Below are positions 39,046-50,182 of a DNA stretch of 64,000 bases, one piece after another (position 1 is the stretch's first letter; the number at the start of each line of letters is the position of its first letter). This DNA comes from Leishmania mexicana MHOM/GT/2001/U1103. Taxonomy: Eukaryota > Euglenozoa > Kinetoplastea > Trypanosomatida > Trypanosomatidae. The stretch lies in assembly GCF_000234665.1 (NCBI RefSeq), contig NC_018338.1:598084-662083 (forward strand). The letters are read 5' to 3'. Under the pieces are notes generated by a model. That model ran no database searches, was not told the DNA's origin, and saw only the letters and a program-made list of their open reading frames with translations. A program made the translations under genes and the position numbers.

Positions 39046-39568
39046 TTTTCCGCTTCCACACATGTGTGTGTGTGTCCATTCTCTGCCGTGCAGCAGGAGT
39101 CCAACGCCACTCTGCAGCCCCTCCGGCCAGTCCCAGACCCGTCTCGTGGTGCAACGCAGCCGCGGACACACGCCAGCGCAGCAGTGCGGCGGCTCGGTCG
39201 GCTGAGCGCGGCCTCGGTACCCTACCGATCCGCCGCCTCGCATGTCGCCTCACAGCGGCTCACATCATGCCAGTCGCCATCCCTGGTGCATCCCTCGCGG
39301 CGGCACGCAGGCCACCCACCACTAGTGGGCAGTGCGAGGGCCGGGCGGAGTACGTTCGAGTCACGCTGACACGCTGCCGGCATGAGCAGCGATGAAGCGC
39401 ACTGACACCACCACGTCGTGGGTGCTTGGCCCTGCGTCACCACTGCAAGCGGTTCGGCATTGGCAGGGATAGGGAGGGGGGGGTGCTGCTTGGCCTCCCC
39501 CCCCCCACACACAGAGTGAGGGTGCTGGACCCTGAGGTGCAACGGTGAGGTGCCCCACCTCTTGTCAT
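39046..39568 (-). mobile_element. SIDER-like short retroposon, copy 2
   Basis: About 523 bp, almost identical to copy 1 at 24428, with scattered single-base differences and a longer C run (C10 in place of C6) near 39496-39505. Same orientation as the surrounding minus-strand genes, in the 3' UTR of the cyclophilin-like gene. It has the same ATGACAAGAGG start and a GGAAGCGGAAAA end. Confidence 0.7.
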
Positions 39569-40293
39569 GATGGTGACTGTATCAAAGGGGAAGGAAAAAG
39601 CGGACCTTCCCACCAGGATCACATGTGCACAGAGTTCGCACAACGAGCCCATCGACGCGCACATATACCACGGAGAGAGACGCACCACCGCACACGCATA
39701 GAAGCGACACCAAAGACACAAAAGAAGAAAGACCGGCAATTATCCCAGCAAGTAAGTAGTGCGCGCACATCCAAGGATGCGTCGCATCCTCAGTGGAGGA
39801 TCGCATGGAGGGAGAAGGGGTAGGTGGGACGACGAGGGCGATGCTGGGAGGTTCATCAACACACGGCTGTCGTCGTCCCCGCATCTCACTCCCAAACCCT
39901 TCAAGGGAAGGAAGATGCGGTAGAAGAGCTTTAAAAAACAACAGGCATGAAAAGGGTGGCGGGGGAGGTGAAGCAAAACCATAACCACATGAGGCAAAGG
40001 AACAGAGGTGCGGAACACACTACTCAGCCCCCCTGTCACTGCAATCCGCATCCTGTTCACCTCTTCCCCCCCTCCCCAGCCCGCACAGCGTGTCCGGTTC
40101 GCCAAGGACGTGTACAGAGATACGAGGGAGTCACGAAAGCACATATTGCATGGTGAATCGTGCGCCAGTTCCTCCACACGTGCTTTTCGTTGTGCTTATC
40201 AGCGGTCGAAGAGTCTCGTTCCCTACCGTCCTCCTCCTCCTCCTCCATCTCTCGGGGAGCCTTGTGCGTTTCGCACCCTCAGTGGGTGTGGTC

Positions 40294-41628
40294 TTAGAAA
40301 AACCACCATTTTCTCTTCCGCGCCTGCCCCGAGCCACCCTTGGGCTGCGTCGCGACCGCCGCGGCGCCGATCTCATCGGAGTGCTTGAGCACGTCCGCTG
40401 ACAAGCGCGGGCCGAACTTTTCGTCATCGTACCCGACAGACACAGACTCGTACAGTTTCCACGGTATTGGCGCGATGTGCGACTTGGCGAGCGTGCACAG
40501 TTCTCCGCAGCCCTCAATGACGTAGCTCCGTTTTGGCGCATTGCCGTGCTTCGAGCCTGCATTGTTCATCCGCTCAATCACGTTGTACCCACCAACCACA
40601 ATGGCGAACACCTGCGGCTTGTAGTCGCCCGATGAGATGTGAATGGCGAAGTTCGGGCTCTCACGGTTGGGCCCGTACGCGATGGAGGACAGCGCGCCGC
40701 GCCAAGCACCGTTGCTCAGGTGCTCCGTAGGCAGGTAGTGCGAGTTGAACCCGGGTACATCGTGCTCCATTTCCTGCCCGTCACCGAAGATCAGGCAGTG
40801 TCGGGGCACGATCGCCGCTAGGGGCATTCCGCGGAAGGAGTTACCCTTACCTCCGTTGCCGGTGCAACGGCGATGAAAGTACTCACAGTACAGTGGGCAG
40901 TCATCGTTGAGCAGACCAATGACAATGCGGCCGATGTCGGTGCCGTTCTCCGTTATGTCGAAGTAGACGACGCTGCCGATGCGCAGGTCGGCTGGCATCT
41001 TGTCCACGCCGCGCACCACTCGTTCGCTCGACAGGGTGGTCTGGTAAAACACGTACAGAATGATTAAGAGAAGAACGAACACGCCAATGCGAATAGCCGT
41101 CATGAAGAATGCATATTGTCGGGCGTGTTCCTCGCACCAGGCCATCATGACCAGCTCCAGGTCCGTCAGAATGCGCTGCGGCAGCGGGACTTCCTCGATA
41201 AGCGTGAGCGGCAGGCGTCGAATGCGGGTGATAAAGTTGCCTTTCTCATCCTTCACGATGATGGCGTCCTCATGAAACCCTTCATCGCCCTTCGCCTCTC
41301 CGTAGTCCTTCTGCACCACAGCCATTTCTGCACCGTCCTCTGCACTTGCCGGCTTGCTCATGTCGCTCCTATCTGCAGCGGCACTGCCGCCGTCGCCTTT
41401 CTCACCATTATCGCCAGAGATGCGGTCACCATTCGCCGGCAGCTTGGAGTCGATGCTCCTGCTATCAAAGCGCAACGCGCTACGGCGAAAGCCTGCTAAG
41501 AGAGGGGATGTGGAGGTGCCAAAGGTGCGCACCGAGGCTACAGAAACAGATGGCAACGGCCGACACACTCGAAACCGCAATAATGCCACCCCTACACGAC
41601 TACATACACCTACATTACTGCGCAGCAT
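40294..41628 (-). CDS. Membrane-anchored cyclophilin-like protein, probably mitochondrial
   Basis: 444 residues from the ATG at 41628. The first 55 residues are Arg/Ser/Val-rich with no acidic residues until about 55, as in a mitochondrial presequence. Residues 55-125 are disordered. A single membrane helix lies at 174-196 (FFMTAIRIGVFVLLLIILYV). Residues about 219-385 have the cyclophilin layout: VVYFDITENGTDIGRIVIGL, then CEYFHRRCTGNG, NSFRGMPLAAIVPRHCLIFG and PNFAIHIS, then FAIVVGGYNVIERM. The catalytic FHR...GGD region of active prolyl isomerases is altered to FRG...GDG, so isomerase activity is doubtful. The tail is basic and ends KRKWWFF. Likely a chaperone-like or scaffold protein facing one side of the inner membrane. 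Confidence 0.85.
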   Translation of the reverse strand: MLRSNVGVCSRVGVALLRFRVCRPLPSVSVASVRTFGTSTSPLLAGFRRSALRFDSRSIDSKLPANGDRISGDNGEKGDGGSAAADRSDMSKPASAEDGAEMAVVQKDYGEAKGDEGFHEDAIIVKDEKGNFITRIRRLPLTLIEEVPLPQRILTDLELVMMAWCEEHARQYAFFMTAIRIGVFVLLLIILYVFYQTTLSSERVVRGVDKMPADLRIGSVVYFDITENGTDIGRIVIGLLNDDCPLYCEYFHRRCTGNGGKGNSFRGMPLAAIVPRHCLIFGDGQEMEHDVPGFNSHYLPTEHLSNGAWRGALSSIAYGPNRESPNFAIHISSGDYKPQVFAIVVGGYNVIERMNNAGSKHGNAPKRSYVIEGCGELCTLAKSHIAPIPWKLYESVSVGYDDEKFGPRLSADVLKHSDEIGAAAVATQPKGGSGQARKRKWWFF

Positions 41629-43332
41629 CGTCGACCACCGAGTCCTGGCTTAGCGTACAACGCTGCAGTGGCGATGGAAACAACAATGGCACACTGTGAT
41701 GAAGAGCGATAGTCCCAGAGGTGTGGGATAGAGTAAGTGGGTGTGGTCTCAGATGTGAAAAAAAAAACACACACAGACTGGCTCTCGCACAAATGCACGA
41801 CCTCTGGAAATCACGGTGAGGGAAGAGAGGCGCTCGCCTACGTGAAGAGTGATCCGCAGCACGTCTGGTGCAGAAGTGGCACTGTAAAGATTGGGGATGG
41901 GGCTGCACAAGACAATACAATGCGTGTGCAACCGTAAACCCTCCCCTGAAGAGATGGCACTAAAGCATCCACAACATGAGGTAGCAGTCCACACCCATAC
42001 ACAAAGAAGAAAGCGCAAGAATGAGGCCCAAAGACACCTGGAAGTGAAAGCAGGGAGGGAGGAGGGGCGGGGAGAGAGGGCGAGAGAGAGAGAAAGCTCA
42101 TTTTGCGCTCCGGGTGGGAGACACACCATCTAGATCAACACAACCATGATCGCCACCTGAAGGACGAGCTCGTGCTGCACAGCCCACAGTCAGCGCCGAT
42201 CGTGTTCGCCCACTGGCACAGGGGGAGAGAGGATGAGATCTGAAGTAGCCAGAAGATTCTCCATATTTCATATTGCCCGTCCAACGCGTGGCTGCCATCC
42301 CCCCGTCAGCAGATCACGCCAGCAGAGGAACAAACGTGCACACACACACACAACCCCAAGGAATCACCGCTTGAAGGGGCGATGCCTCTCACGTCCTTGT
42401 TCCCAGATCACGTTTCCTCCGTATGGACCTGAGCGTCCCTGTTGCAATACTTTCGCGCTTCTTGTTTTCTCTTGACTCTAAAGTGCAGTGCAGACCTTCT
42501 CCTTTAGCACTAGCGTCAACACGAACTCCGCGCGCACACACACACACACACACGCACACACAGACACAGACAAGGAGAAAGACAGACAGTGACGCCAATC
42601 ACACGGTCAGTCTGGGAAAAGGAGAAAGCACCACAAACAACGAAGAAGAAGGGGGATGAGCTCGACAATGAAAAATAATAATAATAGTAGGAATAAAGCA
42701 AGAGCATAACAAAACACAAAGGATCAAATATGCACACACACACACACAGACGCATACAATAAATTTGTGTGCCGTGGTTACGGTTAACGTGGATCAGAGC
42801 TAGCGTGGCACGACCGGCGGAGTAAGAGAGGGTTGGAGGACGAAGAGGAGGGGGAGCGGTCCATGTGTAGCGGAGGGCGAAGGGTTAGGAAAGGGGGAGA
42901 GGAAAACAAAACAGAAAGACACAAGTGCAAGCCCACACACACACACACACACTATAGATAAAATTGTCTGTGGCATGACAGAGAGAGGAGGTGGCGAGGG
43001 AGGAGGGATGCAAAGCAAGGTCCCGAGAGACTAGAAAATCCTCCGCAGTGTTCACGTGTGAGTATGTGTACCAAATATAAGGCGAGTACAGGCAGTGCCA
43101 CACATACGACTTGTCTAGGAAAAAAAAACGCGAATGCGGGTGCTCCTCTCCTCTGTTTCCATCAGCAGGCACTCTCTCTCTTCCCTGCGCATTCGTCCTT
43201 CTAGTCGCCTTTCTGCCGTGTTGCTCACTTCTTTCTGGTGAGGAGCGAGAGGGCAGCCGAGACGCTACACATTCACTACCACAGTCACAGACAGAGAGGC
43301 AGACACGCAAGCGCAGGCTGCTCATCTTCCTT
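41629..43332. other. Intergenic region with several CA tracts
   Basis: No gene seen. (CA)n at 42535-42562, 42732-42748 and 42935-42952, plus an AAT run near 42675-42688. Confidence 0.65.
42535..42562. repeat. (CA)n microsatellite
   Basis: About 13 CA units with one CG interruption, intergenic. Confidence 0.9.
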
Positions 43333-44448
43333 TCACGATTCTATTCTTGGCGCTCTCTTGTGCTCGTTCTCTTCGTTGCACACACTCGCGCCGCCGCCTC
43401 CGTTCTCAGCCCCCACGGTGATTCTGTCTAGCGTAAAATCCTTGGGTCTGACGGGGTCAAAGTATGGGTCCATCATTGCCTCTGCCGCTTGGATCCGCTT
43501 CATGTGATCATACTGGAGCAACTTGTCTAAAAACGCGAGTGCTTCGGGCGGGCACAGGTGCTCGTTTTGCCCATTCACAAAGCTCCTCCACGGCTTCTTC
43601 GCGTGGTAGCCGAGAGTCGCCTCTAGCACAGGCGGCAGACTCGCGTTGTGCTTCTTGAGGTACACTTGCAGATCGTCCGTGCCGAGCACCTTCACAATGC
43701 GCACCAGCTGATCCGTGTTGTCCTTCCCGCGGAAGAATGGCTCACGAATGAAGATCATGGCTGCTAGCATGCATCCCAGCGACCACATGTCCAGGCGGTA
43801 GTCGTACATAGGCAATTCTACGAGCAGCTCCGGCCCCTTGAAGTAGCGGGATGCGACGCGAGCGTTATAAGACGTGGCAGGATGGTAGAACTCAGCCAGA
43901 CCCCAGTCAATCAGCTTCAGCTTACCTGTTTTATAGTCCAGGCACACGTTGTTCGGTTTCACGTCACGATGCATGATACCATGCGAATGGGCGTATTCGA
44001 GGGCCATGAGAACCTGGAAAATGTAGCTGCGCACCTCTAAATCAGTGAAGGTGGGGAAGACGGTTCGGAAGTCACATGACTTCACGTACTCGAAGACGAA
44101 GGAGGGCGTTTTGCTATTGGGCTCCCGCACGACATCAAAGAGCTCCACAATATTCGGACCGCCTTTGAGCGTCTGCAGCACCATCAACTCACGCAGAATC
44201 TTCTTTTTCTTGACTGGCTTCAGCACCTTGATCACAACCTGACGCAGCACCTTGGTGTCTACGCCGAGGAAGACGTCGCTATACTTGCCACGGCCGATCT
44301 TCTGCACCACCTCGTACCGGTCAGGGCTATTCCACTGCACGCGCAGAGAGTCGTAGTCCCAGTAGGAGGAGGGCTTGTTGACGTTGACGTGGGCGTAGCG
44401 GTGCGCGCCATCGGAAGCTGGCGATTGTGGTATCGATTTCGAAGACAT
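43333..44448 (-). CDS. CK2A1: Casein kinase 2 catalytic subunit alpha
   Basis: 371 residues from the ATG at 44448 ([10 protein letters not shown]). Sixteen more open codons upstream start with GTG and are not used. The kinase domain is complete: glycine loop [10 protein letters not shown] at 51-60, VVIK with catalytic Lys74, the basic cluster KPVKKKK at 77-83 typical of CK2, HRDVKPNN with Asp162, the CK2-specific DWG (181-183) in place of DFG, and [15 protein letters not shown]2 is a constitutively active Ser/Thr kinase for acidic sites and normally forms a tetramer with two beta subunits, which are not in the window. The N-terminal extension (about 20 residues) and the C-terminal tail ([19 protein letters not shown]) are longer than in minimal CK2 alpha. 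Confidence 0.97.
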   Translation of the reverse strand: MSSKSIPQSPASDGAHRYAHVNVNKPSSYWDYDSLRVQWNSPDRYEVVQKIGRGKYSDVFLGVDTKVLRQVVIKVLKPVKKKKILRELMVLQTLKGGPNIVELFDVVREPNSKTPSFVFEYVKSCDFRTVFPTFTDLEVRSYIFQVLMALEYAHSHGIMHRDVKPNNVCLDYKTGKLKLIDWGLAEFYHPATSYNARVASRYFKGPELLVELPMYDYRLDMWSLGCMLAAMIFIREPFFRGKDNTDQLVRIVKVLGTDDLQVYLKKHNASLPPVLEATLGYHAKKPWRSFVNGQNEHLCPPEALAFLDKLLQYDHMKRIQAAEAMMDPYFDPVRPKDFTLDRITVGAENGGGGASVCNEENEHKRAPRIES

Positions 44449-45218
44449 GGCCCTTACCTTACGTCGCTTCGATCCGTTTTTCTTCTTTTTCTTCACGCAC
44501 TTTGCTCCTTCTCCCTCGGAGATGTACCCTGACTATGCCTATACCCTCCTCCTTTCGAGTTCAAGTCGTACGGAGGCGAAGAGGGAGAGTCGTGGGCACC
44601 GCGCACACGTTAGGGGCGTGAGAAGAGTGTGGTAGTCAGATGTGAGAGGTTGGAGTCGCAAGAGAGAAGGGGGAAGGAGAACGATACAACGTCGAAGACT
44701 CATGGAGAAGGAAAGAGAGAGGAAGCACACGTCGATGGGAATGACTTGCGCTCCGCTTACCGATGCTGCAGTACTCTCCGTCAGAAATCCTCAGAACAGA
44801 GAGGCGAAGGGTTGTAAGATGCGGGAGAAGAAGTGGCACATCATGATGGGGCTTCGATATTGTGTAGTGCTTCCCCGTCCCCTCTCCAAGCTGCCACTCT
44901 TCTTCCTTTCGTTTGTCTCTCCTCATCGTGACATCCTCCGCCCATTATGTCTGCGCGCACAGAAGCGAGATACGTGCAACCCTGTCTCTCTGCTCTTCAC
45001 CGTTTCCTCTCCTTTGGTGAGCAGGAGGGTGTCGAAGATATGGGGAGAGGGGGGAAGGGGAAGGGCGGGGACGCTGTGGCGCGGGCGGTTCTTCCTCCTT
45101 CCGCTGCGGTGACGCTGCCATCGGTATGACTTCTCTCTTCCTGCTCCTTTTCCTTTCTGTTTCGAAGATCACCACGCACGCAAACTGAAGAAAAAAAAGG
45201 AAAACGCAAACAACAACA

Positions 45219-45740
45219 TTTTCTGCTTCCACACATGTGTGTGTGTGTGTCCATTCTCTGCCGTGCAGCAGGAGTCCAACGCCACTCTGCAGCCTCTCCG
45301 GCCAGTCCCAGACCCGTCTCGTGGTGCAACGCAGCCGCGGACACACGCCAGCGCAGCAGTGCGGCGGCTCGGTCGGCTGAGCGCGGCCTCGGTACCCTAC
45401 CGATCCGCCGCCTCGCATGTCGCCTCACAGCGGCTCACATCATGCCAGTCGCCATCCCTGGTGCATCCCTCGCGGCGGCACGCAGGCCACCCACCACCAG
45501 TGGGCAGTGCGAGGGCCGGGCGGAGTACGTTCGAGTCACGCTGACACGCTGCCGGCATGAGCAGCGATGAAGCGCACTGACACCACCACGTCGTGGGTGC
45601 TTGACCCTGCGTCACCACTGCAAGCGGTTCGGCATTGGCAGGGATAGGGAGGGGGGGGGTGCTGCTTGGCCTCCCCCCACACACAGAGTGAGGGTGCTGG
45701 ACCCTGAGGTGCAACGGTGAGGTGCCCCACCTCTTGTCAT
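45219..45740 (-). mobile_element. SIDER-like short retroposon, copy 3
   Basis: About 522 bp, near-identical to copies 1 and 2, minus orientation like the surrounding genes, in the 3' UTR of the deubiquitinase gene (read right to left). Its 3' end reads GGAAGCAGAAAATG and is followed by T/G-rich flank. No evident target-site duplication. Confidence 0.7.
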
Positions 45741-46654
45741 GAGGGAGAAGACCAAAGACGGAAAAAGGGAAGTTAGGCAAGCGAAATGACGACAGCAGCC
45801 AAGAAGAAGTACAAAACAACTCAGCACACACGCACAAACGGAAGAGGAAAAAGGGACGTTACATTTTCTTCGTGGAACTGGGGAGAGGTGACGCAGGCGC
45901 ACAACTCTGCTCCATGCTGTCAGGATAGCTGCTTGTTTTTCTTGCGCTTCAACTGCAATCTGTTGACCTCTTTCCCTACGCCCTTCACCAGATGCGTCTG
46001 CGCTCCTAAATACGCACACAGAAAACGAGGTAATCAACCACGAGAGCGGTGACGCCAGCACGTACGAGCAACACACGCGCCAAAGCAATCCGGCCATCGC
46101 GTACAGGCCCCAGGCACTAACAGCACACTACCGCATCCTTTTCTTGTCCGTTCGCGAAGTCTCCCATACAGACGCGCAACGCGTACACCCGCACAAACCA
46201 ATAGGCGCGCACAGGAATCATGCATAGGACAGAGAAGAGGTGGTGGTGGTGGGCAGGGTGTGGGGAGGCGGCGGAGAGAGGCGCGATGACGACACAGAAA
46301 TAAGAGGCAAAGACGGCAGCAAGAAAAGGCCGTGCATCGAACAATTAGCGGCCTTGTGTGTGTGGAGAGGGGGGGGGAAGGGAAGGAGGGAATAGCGCAG
46401 CGCGGCCGAAAGCGGAAGGTATAGAAAAGGGAGATACTCAAAACAAAGTAGCAATGCAAACGGAAAGAAAGAGGCGGTGCGTGAATAGAGCAACGAGATC
46501 CTCCGAAAAAAAAAGAAGATACACAGTTCAACGTCAAGATGGCAGACCACCAAGGAACTGTGCATAGTTGCCTTTTTTTTCAAACAAACGGGAAAAGCCC
46601 TTCGTGTGACCGTGCGGCTAACATGTGAACCGGATGAAAGCGACAAAACAGAAG

Positions 46655-46672
46655 TATATATATATATATATA
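46655..46672. repeat. (TA)n tract
   Basis: Nine TA units starting about 15 bp beyond the deubiquitinase stop codon, at the beginning of its 3' UTR. Confidence 0.9.
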
Positions 46673-46687
46673 TGCGTGTGCGTGACG

Positions 46688-49600
46688 TCAGTTGAGGATC
46701 AACACCTTGTCCTCACGCTTGCCTGTTCGCTTTGAGAGCGGGGCGTGCTCCAGTCCAATGAAAGCCGCCTTCGAAGGCTCGATCTGGTTCGGCTTGTAGC
46801 ACTCTGGAAGACAGAAGTTGGTAATGTGGACACCCATCAGAGCATCTGGCGCAATCACCTCTACCCGGCTTTCCTTCACTAGACAAACCTTCCAATCCTG
46901 CACGGCGGCGTAAATCATCTCCAGCTTCGCGGCGATGCGGCGTAACAGCTGATTCGACGTTTCGTAGAAGTTGACGTACATGCTGAAAGGCTCACTGTGC
47001 GTCTCGATAGCGTCGCGACGCTGGCGCACCATGGTGAAGTGATGCACCTGAAACACCGCCTGGTCTGAGGAGGGGACACCTGGGATGGGTGCAGGAAGGT
47101 GCTCGATACGATACTCCGCGCTTTCTTCGAAGGTGTTGTGCTCGAAGACAAGCGTGTGATTCTTGTCCAGTATGTTGTACACACGACCGCGCCACACGTC
47201 GACCAGACGCAGCCACTCGTGCGCACTCTTGCAGTCCATCTGCATGAGCCGCTTCACAAAGGCGATTGTGGAGTTGTTGGATGTGTTTTCTGGATCCTCC
47301 TTGAGCAGCGCCGCTACCGCCGGGCAGGCACCGGCGGCGTAGTCTTTTTGAATCTCGCTCACGCAGGCGGGAAAGAGCAGGTCCGCTGTGATAGGAAGAT
47401 CATGCGGCAGCAGAATCCAGTGCGTCGACACCACTTTGACATTGTCGTCGTACAGCTTAAACTGCAACGAGTGCGCATTCTCAATTTCGGTGACGGTGTA
47501 CTTGCAGTACTCGTAGTAGAGGTACTTGGACAGGGCGGGAACCCGCGAACTGGCAGGCATCAACAATCTCGCCAAAGTTGCACGATCGTGTTTCTTGCCC
47601 TTCATGAAGTATGGCAACTCCGTTTCCGGGTTGTGGCGAGTGAAGCGAACGCGGTCGTAGTTCTCCATGTCACCAATGAGCCGTGCGACGTACCGCTGAA
47701 GCTGCTCGTACGTCATGTCCTCTGCAAGCTCGGTCGCGATCAGCAGGGGATAATCCGGGTAGCGGTTTAGTTTCAGCTCCACCGGGATTCGGTGCAGGAG
47801 GAAATGCTGGTAGCTCTGGATGTCGGGGTAGAAAATGTTCGCCGGATCTTCGTTCGGTGTGTCGAGTTTCCAGATCAGAATGTCACCCGAGTGAAGCTCG
47901 CTGCACGGTAAAAACTCGCGCGCCTCAGTTTCGCGCACCACCCCCAACGCCTCCTGCGGCATACCGCGCTTCACTTCGGTCGTCTCTGCCTCATCCCTCG
48001 AGGAAAGGTCCTGATTCGACCTGTAGGTCTCAAGTGAGGTGGCACTCCGTGGCTTCGACGGCAGTGTCTGCCTCGCTTTCGGCGGCTTCGTGAGATGATG
48101 GCCATGCAGCTGCTTTGTCGGGTCTGGCAGATCGGCGATGAGGGCGCGCACATGTGACACCATGCTTTCGAGAGCCTGCTTTGTGTCCCCGTTCGGATCG
48201 CGATGTAGCACGGTGCACCCTAGAAAAAGGACTTTGAGCTGCAGCGGGTCGTACAGCTTGTGGTGAAACACTTGGTATTCGCGGTGTGCGCAGCCCTGGT
48301 CGAGCTCAATTACTGTGGCAGTTGCTGGAGTTGTGACAAGTATGCAGCACTCCTTTGCGTTTTGCAGGAGCTGTTGCACCTTCATGTTCGCTCTGACCTG
48401 CTTAGAAAGCCGAATCTCTGACCCGCCAGTGCGCGATGAGGCAAACCACAGCAGCTGCTGCTCGGCGTCGACACCCAGCTGCCGCTTCACAAACGCCTCA
48501 AAAGCCGGCAATGCTTCGTCGTCGAGCGGAATGCGCAGAGTCCTGTGAGAAGAGAACTTCTGCGCTGCCGGTCGACGCGACGTAAGGTACTCTTCCTGAT
48601 CGGTGATTTCGTTTGGCAGAATAAAATGCACCCGCCCGTAAAGGTAGTCTTCCGCCTGCTCCTTGACGCGACGCTCGTGTTCAACACGCTCTCTTTCCAG
48701 CTGCTGCACGACGTGTTGTGGGACGTCATCGCTGCCGATCGGACATAGAATGGAGTTCAGTTGGCTCGTGCGGATGTACACAAGCATATAGGCGTTGGCA
48801 GTATTTGGGATCTCAGAACCCCAGTAGTTAAGCTTGAAGCCACCAAAGTTGTCACCAAACACTTCCTTCAGTTTTGCCGGGGTAACCGCCTCATCGTTGA
48901 ACTTGTACCACGCGCCAGAGCACAGAATGAAGCAAAAGTAGTGACCAAAGCCGGTGTTTGGCCCGGAGTGTACCAGCACGCTGCACAGGGTGTAATGCGT
49001 GTCCATCGACGGAGACTCTGGCATGTAACGCGACAAATCCAGAGTGTTGTAGTAGTCCCAGCGCGTCAACACCTTTGTCTCACCCTGCTGAATGTCGTAG
49101 TCAAAGCGTGCAAGGTGCAGAAGAAGGATGGGGGGGATCGTCTTGAGACGGACGCCCTTCTCTGCACGATGATACGACTTTTTCCCATTGCATTCCAGGC
49201 AGTACTTGTTTTTTCCGTCCAGCACCTCAACCTGGAAAAAGGTGTCGAAGCTCGAGTATATGTTCTTCTTGTTCTTCACAACGAGCTGGAGGTCATAAAA
49301 CGGCTCTTCACGGGAGCCGTAGTAGTTTGCCTCTTCGACCTTCACGTAACTTTCCAAGGAGCCCGTGAAGAGGCGATGAATCGCATTTTCCTTCGGCTTC
49401 GGATTCCCGGTTTCAGCTTGTTGAGCATTAAGCTTCTCCTCCAAATTGTCTAGAAGAACGCGTGTCAGCTCATGCACATCGTGCTGGATAAAGCTATCGG
49501 ATGCGCCCCATCCGAATGATTCAGTGAGCTCGCGTGTGCCGACAGCGCGCGTCGACATCTGCAAGTGGCAAAAGAGTCGCTGCAGGGCATACGGAATGCT

Positions 49601-50182
49601 TCTGGGCACTGTCGACTCCAGGTCAGCGTGCTGCTCCGCCTCGTCTTTTGTTGGCATGTGATAGATAATAACCCTAAATGCTGTGATGTGGAAGAGAGCC
49701 TGGAGGAGCGAGTTGAGGTAGCAGGTCGCGCCCTGATTGAGCAAACCGTTGTAGTGGGAGTGACAGGTCCGACCTCTTTCCAGATCAGCTACATCATCCC
49801 TCTTTGTCTCCTTCGCCGCAGATGAACACTGCTCTCTGTACGATAGGCTATTCACGCTTGCGTAGCCGAGAAGAGGAGTGTTGGCGTAGAACGGACTCCA
49901 CTGGCGCGCGCTCAGATGCCGATGAATCATGCAATTGCCGTCAATTTTACCGGCACCGTGAAGAGCAGTGATGTGTTGAAGGGACCTCAAAAAAAGAGGA
50001 AAGAGGGATGGGTCAATCCCGCACTGCTTGAAGACAGAGATCCGCTCTTTCCCTGTCATGGTCGTCAGGTCAGCAATCGTGTAGCTGCATTTTTCCAGCG
50101 CTGCCTCCGAGGGAAGCAGCTTTCTATTGAAGGCAGTGTCATTCCAAAAAACGTGCTTTGCCACGTCTAAAACTGCAAGCAT
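46688..50182 (-). CDS. USP7-like ubiquitin carboxyl-terminal hydrolase (family C19)
   Basis: 1164 residues from the ATG at 50182. The catalytic domain begins with the Cys box NGLLNQGATCYLNSLLQALF (Cys154) and ends with the His box VHSGPNTGFGHYFCFIL (His414) and WYKFNDEAV (Asp430). In between, VGTRELTESFGWGASDSFIQ and QHDVHELTRVLLDNLEEKL are nearly diagnostic for the USP7/HAUSP branch. The 700 residues after the catalytic domain correspond to the ubiquitin-like (HUBL) and ICP0-binding region of USP7, for example LDTPNEDPANIFYPDIQSY. The first 145 residues do not show the TRAF/MATH substrate-binding domain that precedes the catalytic domain in animal, plant and yeast orthologues. It should remove ubiquitin from substrates in nucleus or cytosol. 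Confidence 0.96.
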   Translation of the reverse strand: MLAVLDVAKHVFWNDTAFNRKLLPSEAALEKCSYTIADLTTMTGKERISVFKQCGIDPSLFPLFLRSLQHITALHGAGKIDGNCMIHRHLSARQWSPFYANTPLLGYASVNSLSYREQCSSAAKETKRDDVADLERGRTCHSHYNGLLNQGATCYLNSLLQALFHITAFRVIIYHMPTKDEAEQHADLESTVPRSIPYALQRLFCHLQMSTRAVGTRELTESFGWGASDSFIQHDVHELTRVLLDNLEEKLNAQQAETGNPKPKENAIHRLFTGSLESYVKVEEANYYGSREEPFYDLQLVVKNKKNIYSSFDTFFQVEVLDGKNKYCLECNGKKSYHRAEKGVRLKTIPPILLLHLARFDYDIQQGETKVLTRWDYYNTLDLSRYMPESPSMDTHYTLCSVLVHSGPNTGFGHYFCFILCSGAWYKFNDEAVTPAKLKEVFGDNFGGFKLNYWGSEIPNTANAYMLVYIRTSQLNSILCPIGSDDVPQHVVQQLERERVEHERRVKEQAEDYLYGRVHFILPNEITDQEEYLTSRRPAAQKFSSHRTLRIPLDDEALPAFEAFVKRQLGVDAEQQLLWFASSRTGGSEIRLSKQVRANMKVQQLLQNAKECCILVTTPATATVIELDQGCAHREYQVFHHKLYDPLQLKVLFLGCTVLHRDPNGDTKQALESMVSHVRALIADLPDPTKQLHGHHLTKPPKARQTLPSKPRSATSLETYRSNQDLSSRDEAETTEVKRGMPQEALGVVRETEAREFLPCSELHSGDILIWKLDTPNEDPANIFYPDIQSYQHFLLHRIPVELKLNRYPDYPLLIATELAEDMTYEQLQRYVARLIGDMENYDRVRFTRHNPETELPYFMKGKKHDRATLARLLMPASSRVPALSKYLYYEYCKYTVTEIENAHSLQFKLYDDNVKVVSTHWILLPHDLPITADLLFPACVSEIQKDYAAGACPAVAALLKEDPENTSNNSTIAFVKRLMQMDCKSAHEWLRLVDVWRGRVYNILDKNHTLVFEHNTFEESAEYRIEHLPAPIPGVPSSDQAVFQVHHFTMVRQRRDAIETHSEPFSMYVNFYETSNQLLRRIAAKLEMIYAAVQDWKVCLVKESRVEVIAPDALMGVHITNFCLPECYKPNQIEPSKAAFIGLEHAPLSKRTGKREDKVLILN

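Larger units (their letters stand above)
38029..40293. other. Intergenic region carrying SIDER-like copy 2
   Basis: No gene I can support. A 34-codon ATG frame near 38271-38375 has a hydrophobic stretch but no other support. Contains a CA/TG inverted repeat at 38784-38815, (TA)n near 38918-38935 and the retroposon at 39046-39568. Confidence 0.65.
44449..46687. other. Intergenic region carrying SIDER-like copy 3
   Basis: No gene seen. The retroposon occupies 45219-45740. A (TA)n tract at 46655-46672 lies just after the stop codon of the deubiquitinase gene. Confidence 0.65.
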
